The notes under the pieces were generated by a model. That model ran no database searches, was not told the origin of the DNA, and saw nothing but the letters and a program-made list of their open reading frames with translations. A stretch of 64,000 bases of DNA from Adiantum capillus-veneris (Eukaryota > Streptophyta > Polypodiopsida > Polypodiales > Pteridaceae), in the NCBI GenBank assembly GCA_014529385.2, contig CM043963.1, positions 3,721,001 to 3,785,000 of the forward strand. The letters are read 5' to 3'. The translations under genes and the position numbers were made by a program. Each line of letters opens with the position of its first letter. Position 1 is the stretch's first letter. Positions 11,142 to 22,499 of this stretch are shown in pieces.

Positions 11142-12348
11142 TGTCAGGTGCACATCTAACCCAATGTGTACGTGGACAATCTACTTCATGACAAGGGTTC
11201 AGTTCAATCAGCCTAGCTTAGGAAGTGTTCTGGCACTTTTGTGAGTCTGTTCGCAGACCGTGCATGTCCAAGCACTTAGAGTAGATGCATATCCTCTGGT
11301 TGACACAACATGATCATCAGATTACCATCAGGAGCATTTCTACAGTGCATAGACCTATTTTCCCTATTTTAGCCAATTTTCACTTATTAGTTTTAACTTT
11401 TAAGTGACTTTTGTTGGGAAACTGGGTAGGACAATTTTGATAAGCAAGTACATAAGAAACTTAGCGCTAGCGCTTTTAGGCAGAAGGGGCAACAGGAACC
11501 AAGTGTTCAGCAAGCACCTTCTCGACAGGACTCCCCCCCCCCCCCCCGGGCAGTCAACCTTGCGTTTTCAGCCACAGACCAAAGATCAGCCAGCGTTTTT
11601 GAACAGTTGCAGATCAGCGAGCGTTTTGCAACTTGAAGATCTGCCTAGCGTTAACAACCAAAGCAAGACACCTAGTGTTTTTACATCTGGACAGCATTCA
11701 GCCCTAGCGTTTTTATTTGCAGATTAGCATCGGCATTTTGCAGATCTACTGCGACAGAATCATCAGTTAGACCAGCATTTCAGTTTTCACCATCAAGACA
11801 CCGCAGTGGAAGTCCCAAACCTCGCAGATCTCACCTTCCCGCAGTAGATCCTCGCCACACGGTCAAATACACCGAAGTTTGAAGATTCAGCCCGGGAAAC
11901 GCAAATTTCAGCATCTGCGTTTTCAGCGCGTCGTCGTCGCATCATCGTCGTCGCCGTCATCACCGACATAGAGTCAGAATTCAGCAGATAAAGATTTGCA
12001 GATTTCAGCCCTTACCGTTTTCAGATTTCAGCCCGACTCGTCGTCGTCGACATCGTCGGCAAATCCAAAGCATTGTAGAGATTTGTGCAATCAATAGTAG
12101 ACCGCTCTCACAATAGAGAGTGGGGCCTTCGGAGGAGGGTTTGACAACATTCTGATGTCGTATTCTTCTCTCTCTATCTCTCAGTCTCAGCACCTTCATT
12201 CACAGTGTTCACCACTTTGTTTGTGTTCATTGCACTCTCTCACTAAAGGAACGGAAGGCTCCCCCTTCTGTAAGTAAAAGGAGCCCTTGAGCACAGTTCG
12301 GATTACTCATCTTGAGCAAAGTTCAACATTCATTCAATAAAAACCTTA
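11142..12348 (+). repeat. 5' LTR of element A
   Basis: Starts TGTCAGGTGCACATC and tracks the 3' LTR throughout (CTTCATGACAAGGGTTCAG, GTTCGCAGACCGTGCATGTCC). It contains a poly-C run at 11529-11548, repeated AGCGTTTT motifs and a GTCGTCGTC tract. Its 3' end is CCTTA just before the primer site, where the partner LTR ends CCTTACA. Confidence 0.9.
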
Positions 12349-12349
12349 A

Positions 12350-12361
12350 TTGGTATCAGAG
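12350..12361 (+). other. Primer-binding site of element A
   Basis: TGGTATCAGAGC, complementary to the 3' end of initiator tRNA-Met, two bases after the 5' LTR. Confidence 0.9.
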
Positions 12362-13101
12362 CTTTGGCAGTGTTGTGTATCACTCAATGATAGAACCACA
12401 AGAAAGTATTTTTTTGCTTGTTGCGGTCGCACGTAACCCAATGTCACGTGACACATCCAACCCTATGTGTCCGTGGACAAGCTACAGCATGATCAGGGTT
12501 CAGTCAATCCAGTGAGTCTAGATTAGAAGTGATCTGGCACTTTTGTGAGTCTATTCGTAGAACGTGCATGCCCAGTCACTTAGTGTAGATGCATATCCTC
12601 TGGTTGCACACAGCATGATCATAAGCATTCCCATCAGAATCCTTCAGGGGAATTTTTCAGTGCATTTAGCTTATTTTACCTATTTTTAACATTTTTCACT
12701 TATTATTTTTAAATGACTTTTGTTGGAAAGTAGGTAGGGCAAATTGAGTAAGTTTGTATATAAGCAAACCTAGACTAGCACTATATGGCAGCAGAGGCAA
12801 CAGGAGCCAAGCTCAGCAGGCAACTTCTCCAACAAGACCTTGGTGGGATTCCTCTTAAGCAAAGACCATCAGCCACCTAGCGTTTCTGGAGTGCATCAGC
12901 CTTGGCGGTTTCATCAGACACAAGCCACAGTACCTTCCCTTGCCTAGCGTTTTGCATTAGCATCTATCGACAGCACAAGCTCAGCTAGCGTTTTTGGAAA
13001 GCCTTCAACCCTAGCGTTTTCTGAAGATCCCAGCGTTTGCAAATCTCAACCTTTGCAATCTTCAGCCTGGTGATTTTCAGCAATAAAAGAGTAGCAGATT
13101 C

Positions 13102-13364
13102 TGTTGGGTTAAAGGCCTAATTAACCCCTTTTTTGTACATTTTTATACTAGAACCTGGACACATTTTTTAAAGGTCACTTATACTAAAAGTGGGAAAACC
13201 CAAAACTCACTTATTGAGTTTTCCCCAAAAATGTGAGCTCTCTCTCTCTCCCTCTTCGTTCTGCTAGCGCTTCCCTTCTGCAGCACAGTGCCTCCGCTTC
13301 AAGCCTCAAAGCCTGCACATCTTCGCGTGCTCTATCACTTGCACACACCGCCGCGCGCTCATCA
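13102..13364 (+). repeat. 5' LTR of copia-1
   Basis: TG...CA ends, 263 bp, followed after two bases by TGGTATCAGAGCC at 13367-13379. Its terminal GCGCTCATCA resembles that of copia-2 (GCGCACTCATCA), so the two elements are related. Confidence 0.85.
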
Positions 13365-13881
13365 ACTGGTATCAGAGCCAGATTAGGGTTTCAGAAGCTT
13401 TGCGCAGGTGGCCACACAGCAGGCGAAAGGCTTCTCTCGCGTCAAATTTCCGCTTTCATCGTGAAGCCCCTTGCTTCCGGTGTCACCTAGGGTGATTAGG
13501 GTTTCCAAAACAGCCTAAAACAGGGTGAAATTAGGTCAAAACAGGTAAAAACCAAAAAATTACAGGTCAAAACAGCCAAACGCGGGTGTTCTAAATCGAT
13601 TCCCGTGAATGCCCCTTGCTTTTTTCACTCAAAATAGGTCCATTTGATGCAAATTGATGCGCCAAAACAGTAAATTTGCAGAAAATTCAGAATTGGACTG
13701 TTTTTATCTACACAAATTGAGGTTTATGTATGCCTTTTGTGGGTTTATAGAAGTACGCATTGGGGATACTTATTAATTGCTGAAATTTTTAGCACATTGT
13801 ATGCAACGTGCTGTATATTGTGATCACTGGAAATTTTCAGATTTTGTGCAGACACTTTCTGCTGCATTTTTATCCGTGCAA

Positions 13882-16800
13882 TTGGCCTCTACTTCCTCAT
13901 CGTCCGATGCCAAGAGCTTGATGGAAATCAAGCGATTTGACGGTACAGGTTTCGACCTATGGCAGGACAGGATGCAGGGGATTTTGTTCCTCAAGGATTG
14001 TGAGGACGCCCTTTTGGTTGTAAAGCCTGAGGATATGCCGGATGAGGATTGGGCCAAGCTCAACAAGAGGGCAAAGGCCTACATCAAAATGGTTGTGACC
14101 GATGACATTCTGGTGGACATAAAGGGCTTGGACAGTGCATATGCAATTTGGCATAAGTAGAGGCCACTTATGAGAATGCCACCCCTGTGAATCAGGTGCA
14201 TTTGATGCGCAAACTGGTGAACATGATGCTTGACGAAGCCAAGTCGACTTCTGAGCACTTAAGTGCTTTCACCAGTGTTATGAGTCAGCTACAGGATACT
14301 TGGCTTCAACCTTTTGATGACAAGTTGAAAGCCATATTTTTGTTGATGACTTTGCCAGACTCTTGGGAAACGCTTGTGGTTTCTTTGAGTAATAGCCCCA
14401 ACCTCACATATGATGGAGTGCGAGGCTCCATCTTAAATGAGGAAATTAGACGCAAGTCTAGTGGTGGAGAAGGTGGCAGTTCTGCTTACAATGAGAGAGG
14501 CAGAAGTCATAAGCAAAATACAGGTACCAAGACTCAAAACAGGAGCAAAAGCAAGTCTAGGGATAAGGATGTGACTTGTTATCAGTGTGGCAGAAAAGGC
14601 CATAAGAACCCAGATTGCAGGTATTTCAAGAAAGAGCAGGAAAGAAAGAAGGAATCACAGGAGAAGAAGAAGACAGAGGATAAGAAAGGGGAAAAATCAG
14701 CAGGTACCTCCTCCAAGGATTCGGAGACTGTCAATGTATCCTCTAGTGTGGTTATCACAGAGTTATCCGACAATGAGGAGATCATGGTTGCAGCTTCATG
14801 CCCCTCAGATTTTGTTGTAGCAAATGCAGAAGACATGCTTATCTCACGTAGAGATGTCATTGATGCATTGCTAAGTGCAAATGATGGCCTTACACAATCT
14901 TGGATAGTAGATTCGGGTGCCTCATTTCACGTGACTCCATCTGTGGAATTTTTTGCTTCTTATCATGCAGACAAGTATGGCAAGGTTTACCTTGGGGATA
15001 ACCATGCTTGTGACATTGAGGGAATGGGCACTGTGCGCTTGGCATTAAACAATGGCCAAGAGTTTATGCTTAAAGATGTAAAGGTATGTACCAGGCATCA
15101 AGAAGAGTCTATTGTCTGTTGGCCAGATGGATGCACAGGGTTATACAACCATTTTTGTTGGGGGTTCATGGAAGTTGCTTAAGGGATCAATGCTCATTGT
15201 CAAGGGATGCAAGAGTGGTACATTGTACTATTTACATGGCAAAGCTTTGCCTGGCAAGTTTCTTGCAGTGGCCGAAGTTGCTTCTCATTTGGAGTTGTGG
15301 CACAAAAGACTTGGCCATATGAGCCAGAAGGGACTTGATGTGCTCTCCTCTTTGAAGAGGGTTGATGTAAAGGGCACCGAGTTAGATTTTTGTAATGACT
15401 GTTTGTATGGTAAACAAAAAGAAGTCTTCTTATTATTCTAGTGTCTCGCGCAAAGCTAATGCTCTTGATTTAATTCACTCCGATGTATGTTCAATGCCTG
15501 TTAAGTCTTTTGGTGGTGCATCATACTTTGTTACATTCATTGATGATTGCACTAGGAAAGGCTGGGCATATTTGTTAAAGAATAAGAGTGAGACATTTAA
15601 TGCATTTAAGAGGTTTCATGCTTTTGTGACCACGCAAAAGGGTAGTAAGCTTAAATGTCTGAGATCTGACAATGGGGGGGGAGTACACGTCTGCTGAATT
15701 TCAGCGTTATTGCGAAGAATATGGGATTAAAAGGGAGTTGATAGCCCCTTATAATCCATCTTCTTATGGTGTGGCTGAGAGGTATAACCGTACTTTATGT
15801 GAGAGAGTGCGTTGCATGTTGTCCACGGCTAATCTCCCTCGTGGGTTTTGGGAAGAGGCTCTGAAAACTGCAGTTCATGTATGCAATCGCTCTCCTAACA
15901 GTACGCTGAAAAATGACATTCCAGAGGAGGTTTGGTCTGGCAAACCTGCCTCTTATGATCATTTGAGAGTGTTTGGCTGCGAGGCTTTTGTCCATGTTCG
16001 TAATGACTTGAGGACAAAGCTAGATGCCAAGTCCATCCAAGGACTCTTCCTAGGTTATGGGGAAGAGGGTTCAATGGGCTACAGGATATGGTTGCCTCAG
16101 TTTAAGAGGGTTGTACGCAGCCAAGATGTAGTGTTCAATGAGTCTAAATTGCTGAAAAATGCTACATCTCATGAAATTGACAAGAAATCGGTCAAATTTC
16201 AGCCTCTCTTGCCACCTATTGATGTTGAAAAAGAGCCTCAGGATGCATTACCACAAGCTGAAATTGATAATCAACCAGTTAACCTTGAGCCAGAAGAGGT
16301 AGGACATGATTTAGATGCTCCAAATGAGGATGGACAGCCGCCTGTCATGGCTGAAAATGATTTTCAACAGCATGAGCATGTTGAAAATGAGTTGCCTCTT
16401 GATGTAGAACCTGTGCCTGAGAATGTAGATCATTGGGTATGCAGGTCTACTCGTGTCAAAAGATTGATACAGCGCTTTGACCCCTCTTTGCATCATGTTA
16501 TGTTGACAGATGAGGGAGAGCCTCTTACGTATAAAGAGGCAAAGACATGTGAGTCAAGCAGTAAGTGGGAGCTTGCAATGTAAGAGGAAATGAAATCCTT
16601 GCATGCAAACAATACTTGGGATCTTGTGCCATTGCCTAAAGGAAGAAAGGCTCTTCCTAACAAATGGGTTTACAAGGTCAAATGTGTTAATGGAAAGCCC
16701 AAGTATAAAGCAAGGTTAGTTGCCAAAGGGTATGCACAGAAAGAGGGGATTGACTTTCAAGAGATCTTTTCCCCTGTTGTAAAGCTTATGACATTCCGTG

Positions 16801-17812
16801 TCCTTTTTGCTCTCGCTGCAGTGCTTGACTTAGAATTGAATCAAATGGATGTAAAAACAGCTTTTCTTCATGGTGACATTGATGAAGATATCTACATGAA
16901 GCAACCTGAGGGTTTTGTAGTTCTTGATAGAAAGGAACTTGTATGCAAACTAAAAGGGCACTGTATGGTTTGAGGCAGTCATCACGTCAGTGGTACAAAA
17001 AGTTTGATACTTTTACGCTGTCTCAAGGCTTTAAACGCAGCCATTCAGACCATTGTTTGTATCCAAAGAAGGATAATGATGGAAGTCCTATAATCCTTCT
17101 GCTATATGTAGATGATATGTTGATTGCTGGGAAGCATAAGTCTACCATTGATGCTCTTAAACGTCAGCTGAATTCAGCTTTTGCAATGAAGGATTTAGGT
17201 GATGTTGAGCACATCTTGGGCATGAGAATCAAGAGAGATAGAAAGTTGAAATTGCTCTTCTTATCTCAAGAAAAGTACATTGCTAAAGTACTTGATAGGT
17301 TTAACATGGCTGAAGCTAAGTCACTTGGAGTACCTTTACCTCCACACACAAAACTTAGCAAAGCCGATTGCCCAAAGGATGACGTGGCAGTGAATGCTAT
17401 GAAGGGAATCCCTTATGCATCAGCTTGTGGTTCTCTTATGTATGCTATGGTTGCCACTCGTCCTGACATTGCCCATGCGGTGGGAGTTGTTAGTAGATAC
17501 ATGTCCAATCCCGGCAAAGCACATTGGGAAGCTGTGAAATGCATTCTGAGATACTTGTCAAGTACACAATCTAGGTGTATATGCTATGGAAAAAGTGACC
17601 TGAAGTTGTAGAGCTATTGTGATGCAGATTTGGCAGGTGACTTGGATACCAGGAAGTCCACTAGTGGCTATGTGTTTGCTATTGCTGGTGGTGCTGTCTC
17701 TTGGTGTTCACGACTGCAGAAAATTGTGGCATTGAGTACTACTGAGGCTGAATATACTTCAGCCACTAAGGCTTCTAAAGAGGCCATATGGTTGGGCAGA
17801 CTTGCATCAGTC
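13882..17812 (+). pseudogene. copia-1 gag-pol pseudogene
   Basis: Domains in order: Gag (UBN2-like, about 13882-14570), zinc knuckle CYQCGRKGHKNPDC at about 14575, protease VDSGASFHV at about 14908, pre-integrase LELWHKRLGHMSQKG at about 15289, integrase core 15450-15800, reverse transcriptase from about 16600 with YVDD at 17105-17116, and the start of RNase H ([15 protein letters not shown]) to 17812. The probable start codon is TTG (13882) where related Gag proteins have ATG. Breaks: frameshifts near 14157, 15085, 15420, 15675 (a G7 run) and 16955, stops at 16581 (TAA) and 17609 (TAG). Clearly inactive. Confidence 0.93.
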
Positions 17813-18115
17813 TCATGCATCACCATTGTACCAGATTGTGCAATCATAAGTAGACCACTCTCGCCGACGAGAGTGGGGCCTTCGGAGGAGGGTTTTACAA
17901 CGTCTCTCGTGTCGTATCTCTCTTCTCTCTCTATCTCTCAGTCTCATTCACTTGCACGCACAGTGTCCATTCACTTTGTTTGCGGGATCATAGCACTCTC
18001 TCATTAAGAACGGAAGGCTCTACCTTCCATAAGAACAAAAGGAACCTTGAGCACAGTTCAGAGCACTCATCTTGAGCAAAGCGCAAACATTCATTCCACT
18101 GCACCTTACACCCAA

Positions 18116-18455
18116 GTCCACTTGGGCGTGTCGATTCCTAATCGTGTTTTGACGAGTGACAGGAAACACAAGAAAGCAGGGCTTGTCCAGCCTCCCCTTG
18201 TGCCTCTTTTCACTCATTAAGAGCAGACCGTGCACTTAGCGGCCGGCCAATCGACGTGAGGTGGAAAAAAGCAACCTTGGTGTGAGCGCAAGGCCGCCAA
18301 GGGGTGCGCCCGAGGTCAGGTAAGAGAAGGTCCTTCTCTAGCACAGATTGCAAGCTAAAGAAGAACCTCAAGACTCCAGAACCTCAGAACCCAAGAACCC
18401 AAGACCCACAAGAACCGAAGTTCCTCATAAACTTAAGAACCCAAGACTTCAGTGT
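18116..18455 (+). other. Element A leader
   Basis: Untranslated leader of element A between the solo-LTR insertion and the gag-like start. It contains an inverted copy of the sequence at 9230-9290 (GGCTTGTCCAGCCTCCCC) and a run of CCCAAGA..CCCAAGAC repeats near 18390-18450. No gene. Confidence 0.5.
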
Positions 18456-18825
18456 ATGGTCATTACCCGAAGTGGAATGGATACTTTGCATAGAGGTGAT
18501 GAGCATGGCAATGGCGAAGAAGAATACCAAGAGGTTTTTCTGACCCTCCCCCTTCCCCATCTACGCCAAGGTTTGCACCAACTCCTATGGAGGCTTTGGT
18601 CAAGTGATGATGGACATGATGGTACGACGAAGTAGACAACAAGAACTGTGGCACGAAGAAAGAATGGCAGCCATAGAGCGTGAGTGCGAGCAAGTGAGCT
18701 TGGTGGCCACAAAAAGAAACGCAGAATTGGATTGCGAGCGCAAAGAAAGAATAGCCGAATTGGATCGCGAGCGCAAAGAAAGACGTTTAGAGCGTGAAGC
18801 GCAGACAAACAAACACATGCAATAG
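18456..18825 (+). pseudogene. Gag-like start, frameshifted
   Basis: ATG at 18456 opens with MVITRSGMDT, a start typical of plant Gypsy Gag (MVxTRSG). The frame ends at 18635. A second frame (18604-18825) continues with a highly charged, probably coiled-coil stretch (ERECEQVSLVATK, repeated KERIAELDRERKERR). The two frames probably were one Gag N-terminus split by a frameshift near 18600. No capsid or zinc-knuckle motif follows. Confidence 0.5.
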
Positions 18826-19678
18826 TTGGTCCTACTCTTTTCTAATGTGCACGCGCAGATTGAAGAGAATCAAGAGAAGGAGACTCTCAGTCTCTTCTTC
18901 TCCAAAGCACGATACACATGACTTGCATGATAATGATTTGCATGATCGAGATGTGATTATTCACGAGCATGATGATTTGCATGATCGAGATGTGATTATT
19001 CACGAGCATGATGATTTGCAGGATAAAGATGTGATTGTTCACGAGGATGATGGTTTAGTTGATACTTTGTCTAGTGAAGCTAACATCATTGCAGATTCGA
19101 TAGATCATGAAGAATCGATCTTGGCTCTCGAGTCGAGTTCCAAAGAACCCCCACAGGAAGTACTATATGTTCGAATGATTAGTCAGCATGCATTGTTTGA
19201 GTGTTTCATTCGTGATGCTTTCCTGTATTTTAGTCGCCGTCCTTATGTGATCCCTTTTCACAGGCATGTCATATTATACGATGAACACGAATCACTCATG
19301 AATGAGCACGGATGTATGCGGATTACGCATGAAAAGATGAAATGTTTGCATCCAAGGAATTCACATTCCATGTCTCTTCCTTGGCATGACACAGTATCAA
19401 AAAGATCACAAGAAGGATTGAGCATCAAGCATCTGCATTTCCATTGTGATTTGCCGCAGTTGATTGATTTAGATCAAAAAGACAAGTTTCGAATCCATTG
19501 TTTGCGTGTGATTGATGAACGGTTTGGCACTCCGTTTCTATGTTCATCTACATTGCATGCACAGTCTTTCAAGAAGACTAAAATTTTTCCAGTCACTTTA
19601 CATGGAATGGGTATGTTCATGTTTCTGTTGGAAGTGGTTTTAGGAATTTTCGTCCTCGGAGATTCTTTAAGAAGGTAG
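18794..19678 (+). CDS. 294-codon ORF of unknown function in element A
   Basis: Longest open frame of the element A interior, not recognised. The N-terminus is basic (RRLKRIKRRR). Residues about 48-86 consist of three 13-residue repeats (DDLHDRDVIIHEH), encoded by 39-bp tandem repeats. The remainder is rich in His, Leu and Asp without a visible catalytic motif or membrane segment. In the +1 frame near 19620 another short open stretch (GSGFRNFRPRRFFKK) suggests a late frameshift. It may be an element-encoded accessory protein or the remains of Gag; translation is not shown. Confidence 0.35.
   Translation: MKRRQTNTCNSWSYSFLMCTRRLKRIKRRRLSVSSSPKHDTHDLHDNDLHDRDVIIHEHDDLHDRDVIIHEHDDLQDKDVIVHEDDGLVDTLSSEANIIADSIDHEESILALESSSKEPPQEVLYVRMISQHALFECFIRDAFLYFSRRPYVIPFHRHVILYDEHESLMNEHGCMRITHEKMKCLHPRNSHSMSLPWHDTVSKRSQEGLSIKHLHFHCDLPQLIDLDQKDKFRIHCLRVIDERFGTPFLCSSTLHAQSFKKTKIFPVTLHGMGMFMFLLEVVLGIFVLGDSLRR
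18935..19051 (+). repeat. Three 39-bp tandem repeats
   Basis: Units start GATTTGCATGATC at 18935 and 18974 and GATTTGCAGGATA at 19013. The first two are nearly identical, the third diverged. The period is a multiple of three, so the reading frame is kept. Confidence 0.9.
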
Positions 19679-19896
19679 ACGCATGACTAAGACAAAGTTG
19701 AAACATTGAAGCAGCCCCAGATGACTTTGTTGCTTTCGGCGCGGTCCAAAGAAGCAAGCGTTGCAGACCTTTATGAAGTTCAAGTATCGCATGACCCACG
19801 CATCAGAGTGGGCCGGCAAAGAGTCCTTTCCAGAATTCCAGACGCTGTTGGCGATCTCCCTCGATGCCATACAGTTCGGTACCAATACCTCACTTT

Positions 19897-19909
19897 GAAA
19901 AGGAGGGGA
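19897..19909 (+). other. Polypurine tract of element A
   Basis: GAAAAGGAGGGGA immediately before TGTCACGTGC, the 3' LTR start. Confidence 0.88.
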
Positions 19910-21127
19910 TGTCACGTGCATATCCTATGTGTACATGGACAAGCTACTTCATGACAAGGGTTCAGTTCAGTTCAGTCAGCCTAGCTTAGGAAGTGTTCTG
20001 GCACTTTTGTAAGTCTGTTCGCAGACCGTGCATGTCCAGGCACTTAGAGTAGATGCATATCCTTTGGTTGAGACAGCATGATCATCAGATTACCATCAGG
20101 AGCATTTTTACAGTGCATGAACCTATTTTCCCTATTTTAGCCAATTTTCACTTATTAGTTTTAAGTGACTTTTGTTGGAAAATTGGGTAGGGCAATTTTG
20201 ATAAGCAAGTACATAAGAAACCTAGAGCTAGCACTTTTAGGCAGAAGGGGCAATAGGAACCAAGTGTTCAGCAGGCACCTTCTCAGCAGGACTCACTCCC
20301 CCCCCCCCCCCCCCCCGACAGTCAACCTTGCGTTTTCAGCCACAGACCAAAGATCAGCCAGCGTTTTTTAACAGTTGCAAATCAACCAATGTTTTGCAAC
20401 TTGCAGATCTACCTGGCGTTAGCAGACCACAGCAAGACACCTAGCGTTTTTGCATCTGGACAGCATTCAATCCTAGCGTTTTTTATTTGCAGACCAACCT
20501 CGGCATTTTGCAGATATACCGCGATAGACTCATCAGTTAAACCAACGTTTTCAGTTTTCACCATCAAGACACCGCAGTAGCAGTCCCAAACCTCACAGAT
20601 CTCACCTTCCCGCAGCAGATCCTCGCTGCACGGTCAGATCCACCGAAGTTTGTAGATTCAGCCCGGAAAACGCAGATTTCAGTACCTACGTTTTCAGTGC
20701 GTCATCGTCGCATCGTCATCACCCACATAGAGTCAGAATTCAGCATATAAAGATTTGCAGATTTCAACCCTTAGCGTTTTCAAATTTTAGCCCATCTCGT
20801 CGTAGTCCTCATTGTCGTCGACATCGTCGGTAAGTCCAAAGCATTGTAGAGATTTGTGCAATCCCACACAGCCCTTGCCATAGAGAGTGGGGCCTTCGGA
20901 GGAGGGTTTGACAACATTCCGGTGTCGTATTCTTCTCTCTCTATCTCTCAGTCTCAGCACCTTCATTCACACTGTTCACCACTTTGTTTGTGAGAAAGTA
21001 GTGTTCATTGCACTTTCTCACTAAAGGAACGGAAGGCTCTCCCTTCCGTAAGTAAAAGGAACCCTTGAGCACAATCCGGAGCACTCCATTGAGCAAAGTT
21101 CAACATTCACTTCCGCTACACCTTACA
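19910..21127 (+). repeat. 3' LTR of element A
   Basis: 1218 bp, TGTCACGTGC...CCTTACA. Same order of blocks as 11142-12348, including a poly-C run at 20297-20317 and AGCGTTTT motifs. Followed by target duplication AAGTA. Confidence 0.9.
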
Positions 21128-21132
21128 AAGTA

Positions 21133-21204
21133 TCTGGTAACTTCAATCTAAAGGATACATCATTTATCTTCTCTTGAATTAGGAAAGGGCCATAGTATCC
21201 AAGT
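21133..21204 (-). pseudogene. Gypsy-B integrase tail, continuation
   Basis: The minus strand encodes YYGPFLIQEKINDVSFRLKL, the SH3-like C-terminal part of a Gypsy integrase. It joins the fragment ending at 11136 once element A is taken out. Confidence 0.8.
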
Positions 21205-21362
21205 CAACAGCCAGTGTGCGACGTGGAAAACCGTAAAATCTGCCACATCAACATGTCAACGCAAAACTCGGAAATCCGTACTATTGTCAGCCTATTCGTA
21301 CAGCTCTCTGCCACGTCATCAAGTGTGCCAACGGGTGGTCATGCCACGTCATCAATTTGTGA
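21205..21362 (-). repeat. LTR-B fragment, first 158 bp
   Basis: The reverse complement begins GTCACAAATTGATGACGTGGCATGACC and carries further GACGTGGC blocks; it is cut at 21205 at a junction with integrase sequence. Confidence 0.65.
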
Positions 21363-21499
21363 CGAGGACCACCAGAAGATAAGCCAGAAAGTTACAGAGT
21401 AGCAACCAAGGGCTAAAAAGGAAAGATCAAAGCAGGATTGGTACCACATTGCGTGGAGACACACCCAATCAAATGAACGAAAGCACAAAACTTTGCCAC

Positions 21500-21600
21500 A
21501 CATGGGGCAAAGTGAACGATCAGGAAGCCTTCATTTTCTTTGATGGAGGAGCCAAGGCCAACTTCATTGGCCGCTCGACTTGGAATTATGCTGGATAGGC
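21500..21600 (+). pseudogene. Degenerate aspartic protease relic
   Basis: Frame reading FDGGAKANFIGRSTW, resembling the Gypsy protease motif DSGAxxNFI with the catalytic Ser/Thr replaced by Gly; it ends in a stop near 21598. Short, so only moderately supported. Confidence 0.5.
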
Positions 21601-21648
21601 TAAAGGCCACAGGCAGAGGCCGCGATTCATCACAGAAGCTTCGAGGAT

Positions 21649-22440
21649 ATGGTTGATCAGTACGCCACGGATACGGACTTTGTTGATATTTTTGCTAGGA
21701 TACACGATGGGGAGACAATTTCAGGCTATTCCATACGGGATGGCTATTTGATGCGGAAAACGATGTTGTGTGTTACACAGCCCTTGAGGGAAAAGGTTTT
21801 GACAAAGTGCCATTGTCCACCTTTTACAGCCCACCGCGGCATAAATACCACCTTGAAGGGTATGGAGCGTTACTTCTATTGGCCGAGACTCAAAAACGAT
21901 GTGGATGACTTTGTTCGCAGTTGTTTAGTATGCTAAAAGGTCAAGCTTTGACATCATACGGCACATGGACTCTTACAGCCTTTACCCATTCCCACCCACC
22001 CCTGGGAAAGCCTTGCTATGGTTTTCATTTTTTATCTCCCCAAGACTCAAAGTGGGAACGATGGCATTTGGACAATCATCAACAGATTCAGTAAACAGGC
22101 CCACTTCATTCAGGTAAAGAAGACACTGAAGCCCGATATTTGGCGAAACTTTTAGTCTCACAAATTTTCTGAATATATATAACATGCTTGAGTCCATTGA
22201 TTTGGACAGAGATCCCCGGTTTACTAAATTATTTTGGAGGGCAATCTGGGAGAACGTTGGCACGCAGTTGCAATTCTCGTCCCCGTTCCACCCGCAGACA
22301 GATGGGCAATTTGAGATAGCCAATTCAATGAAATTGAATTTGTTGAAGTCTTATATTTCAAATCAGAAGACTTGATGGGAAAAGTATTTGCCCTTGGTGG
22401 AGTTTGCCTATAACAACGCACGCGGACGGCGCCATTTGAA
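21649..22440 (+). pseudogene. Gypsy integrase, zinc-binding and core domains
   Basis: The zinc-binding region is seen as AHRGINTTLKGMERYFYWPR and VRSCLVC at 21820-21936, closed by TAA. The core follows at about 22003-22440 with [34 protein letters not shown] and SPFHPQTDGQFE, motifs surrounding the catalytic Asp and preceding the catalytic Glu region. Several frame changes and stops (e.g. 22373) disable it. Confidence 0.88.
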
Positions 22441-22499
22441 GTACTCGAGGGTGCTAAGAAGGTTCCTCAATTTTTAAGCACCAAAGACAAGATTCTTTT

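Larger units (their letters stand above)
13102..17812 (+). mobile_element. copia-1, Tnt1-like Ty1/Copia element, 3' truncated
   Basis: A 5' LTR (13102-13364, TGTTGGG...CATCA), a primer site at 13367 and Copia-ordered domains (gag, protease, integrase, RT, RNase H). The element stops inside RNase H at about 17812, where LTR-A sequence resumes; polypurine tract and 3' LTR are absent. Junction microhomology (TTGCATCAGTC-like) blurs the exact end by about 10 bp. Confidence 0.9.
12442..18110 (+). mobile_element. Solo LTR-A split by copia-1
   Basis: The left part 12442-13101 starts TGTCACGTGACACATCC and the right part, about 17812-18110, ends CACCTTACA. Together they form one LTR close to the copy at 73-1111. 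Compared with that copy, roughly 130 bp are missing at the junction, lost together with the 3' end of the inserted Copia element. The flanking 5-bp repeats are perfect. Confidence 0.85.
12437..18115. other. Target-site duplication CCCAA of the solo LTR
   Basis: CCCAA at 12437-12441 and 18111-18115 flanks the LTR-A copy between them. With no internal region on either side, this identifies a solo LTR produced by LTR-LTR recombination. Confidence 0.88.
11142..21127 (+). mobile_element. Complete LTR-A element with nested insertions
   Basis: LTRs 11142-12348 and 19910-21127, primer site TGGTATCAGAGC at 12350, polypurine tract GAAAAGGAGGGGA at 19897-19909 and a 5-bp target duplication define a complete element. 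Its own interior is 12349-12441 plus 18116-19909, only about 1.9 kb. It encodes a short gag-like start and a 294-codon frame but no protease, RT or integrase, so it is probably non-autonomous and was mobilised by a related Gypsy. A solo LTR containing copia-1 sits inside. The Gypsy assignment rests on the MVITRSG gag start and is moderate. Confidence 0.88.
11137..21132. other. Target-site duplication AAGTA of element A
   Basis: AAGTA at 11137-11141 and 21128-21132 flanks TG...CA termini. The flanks join into one Gypsy integrase tail on the minus strand, confirming the integration point. Confidence 0.93.
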
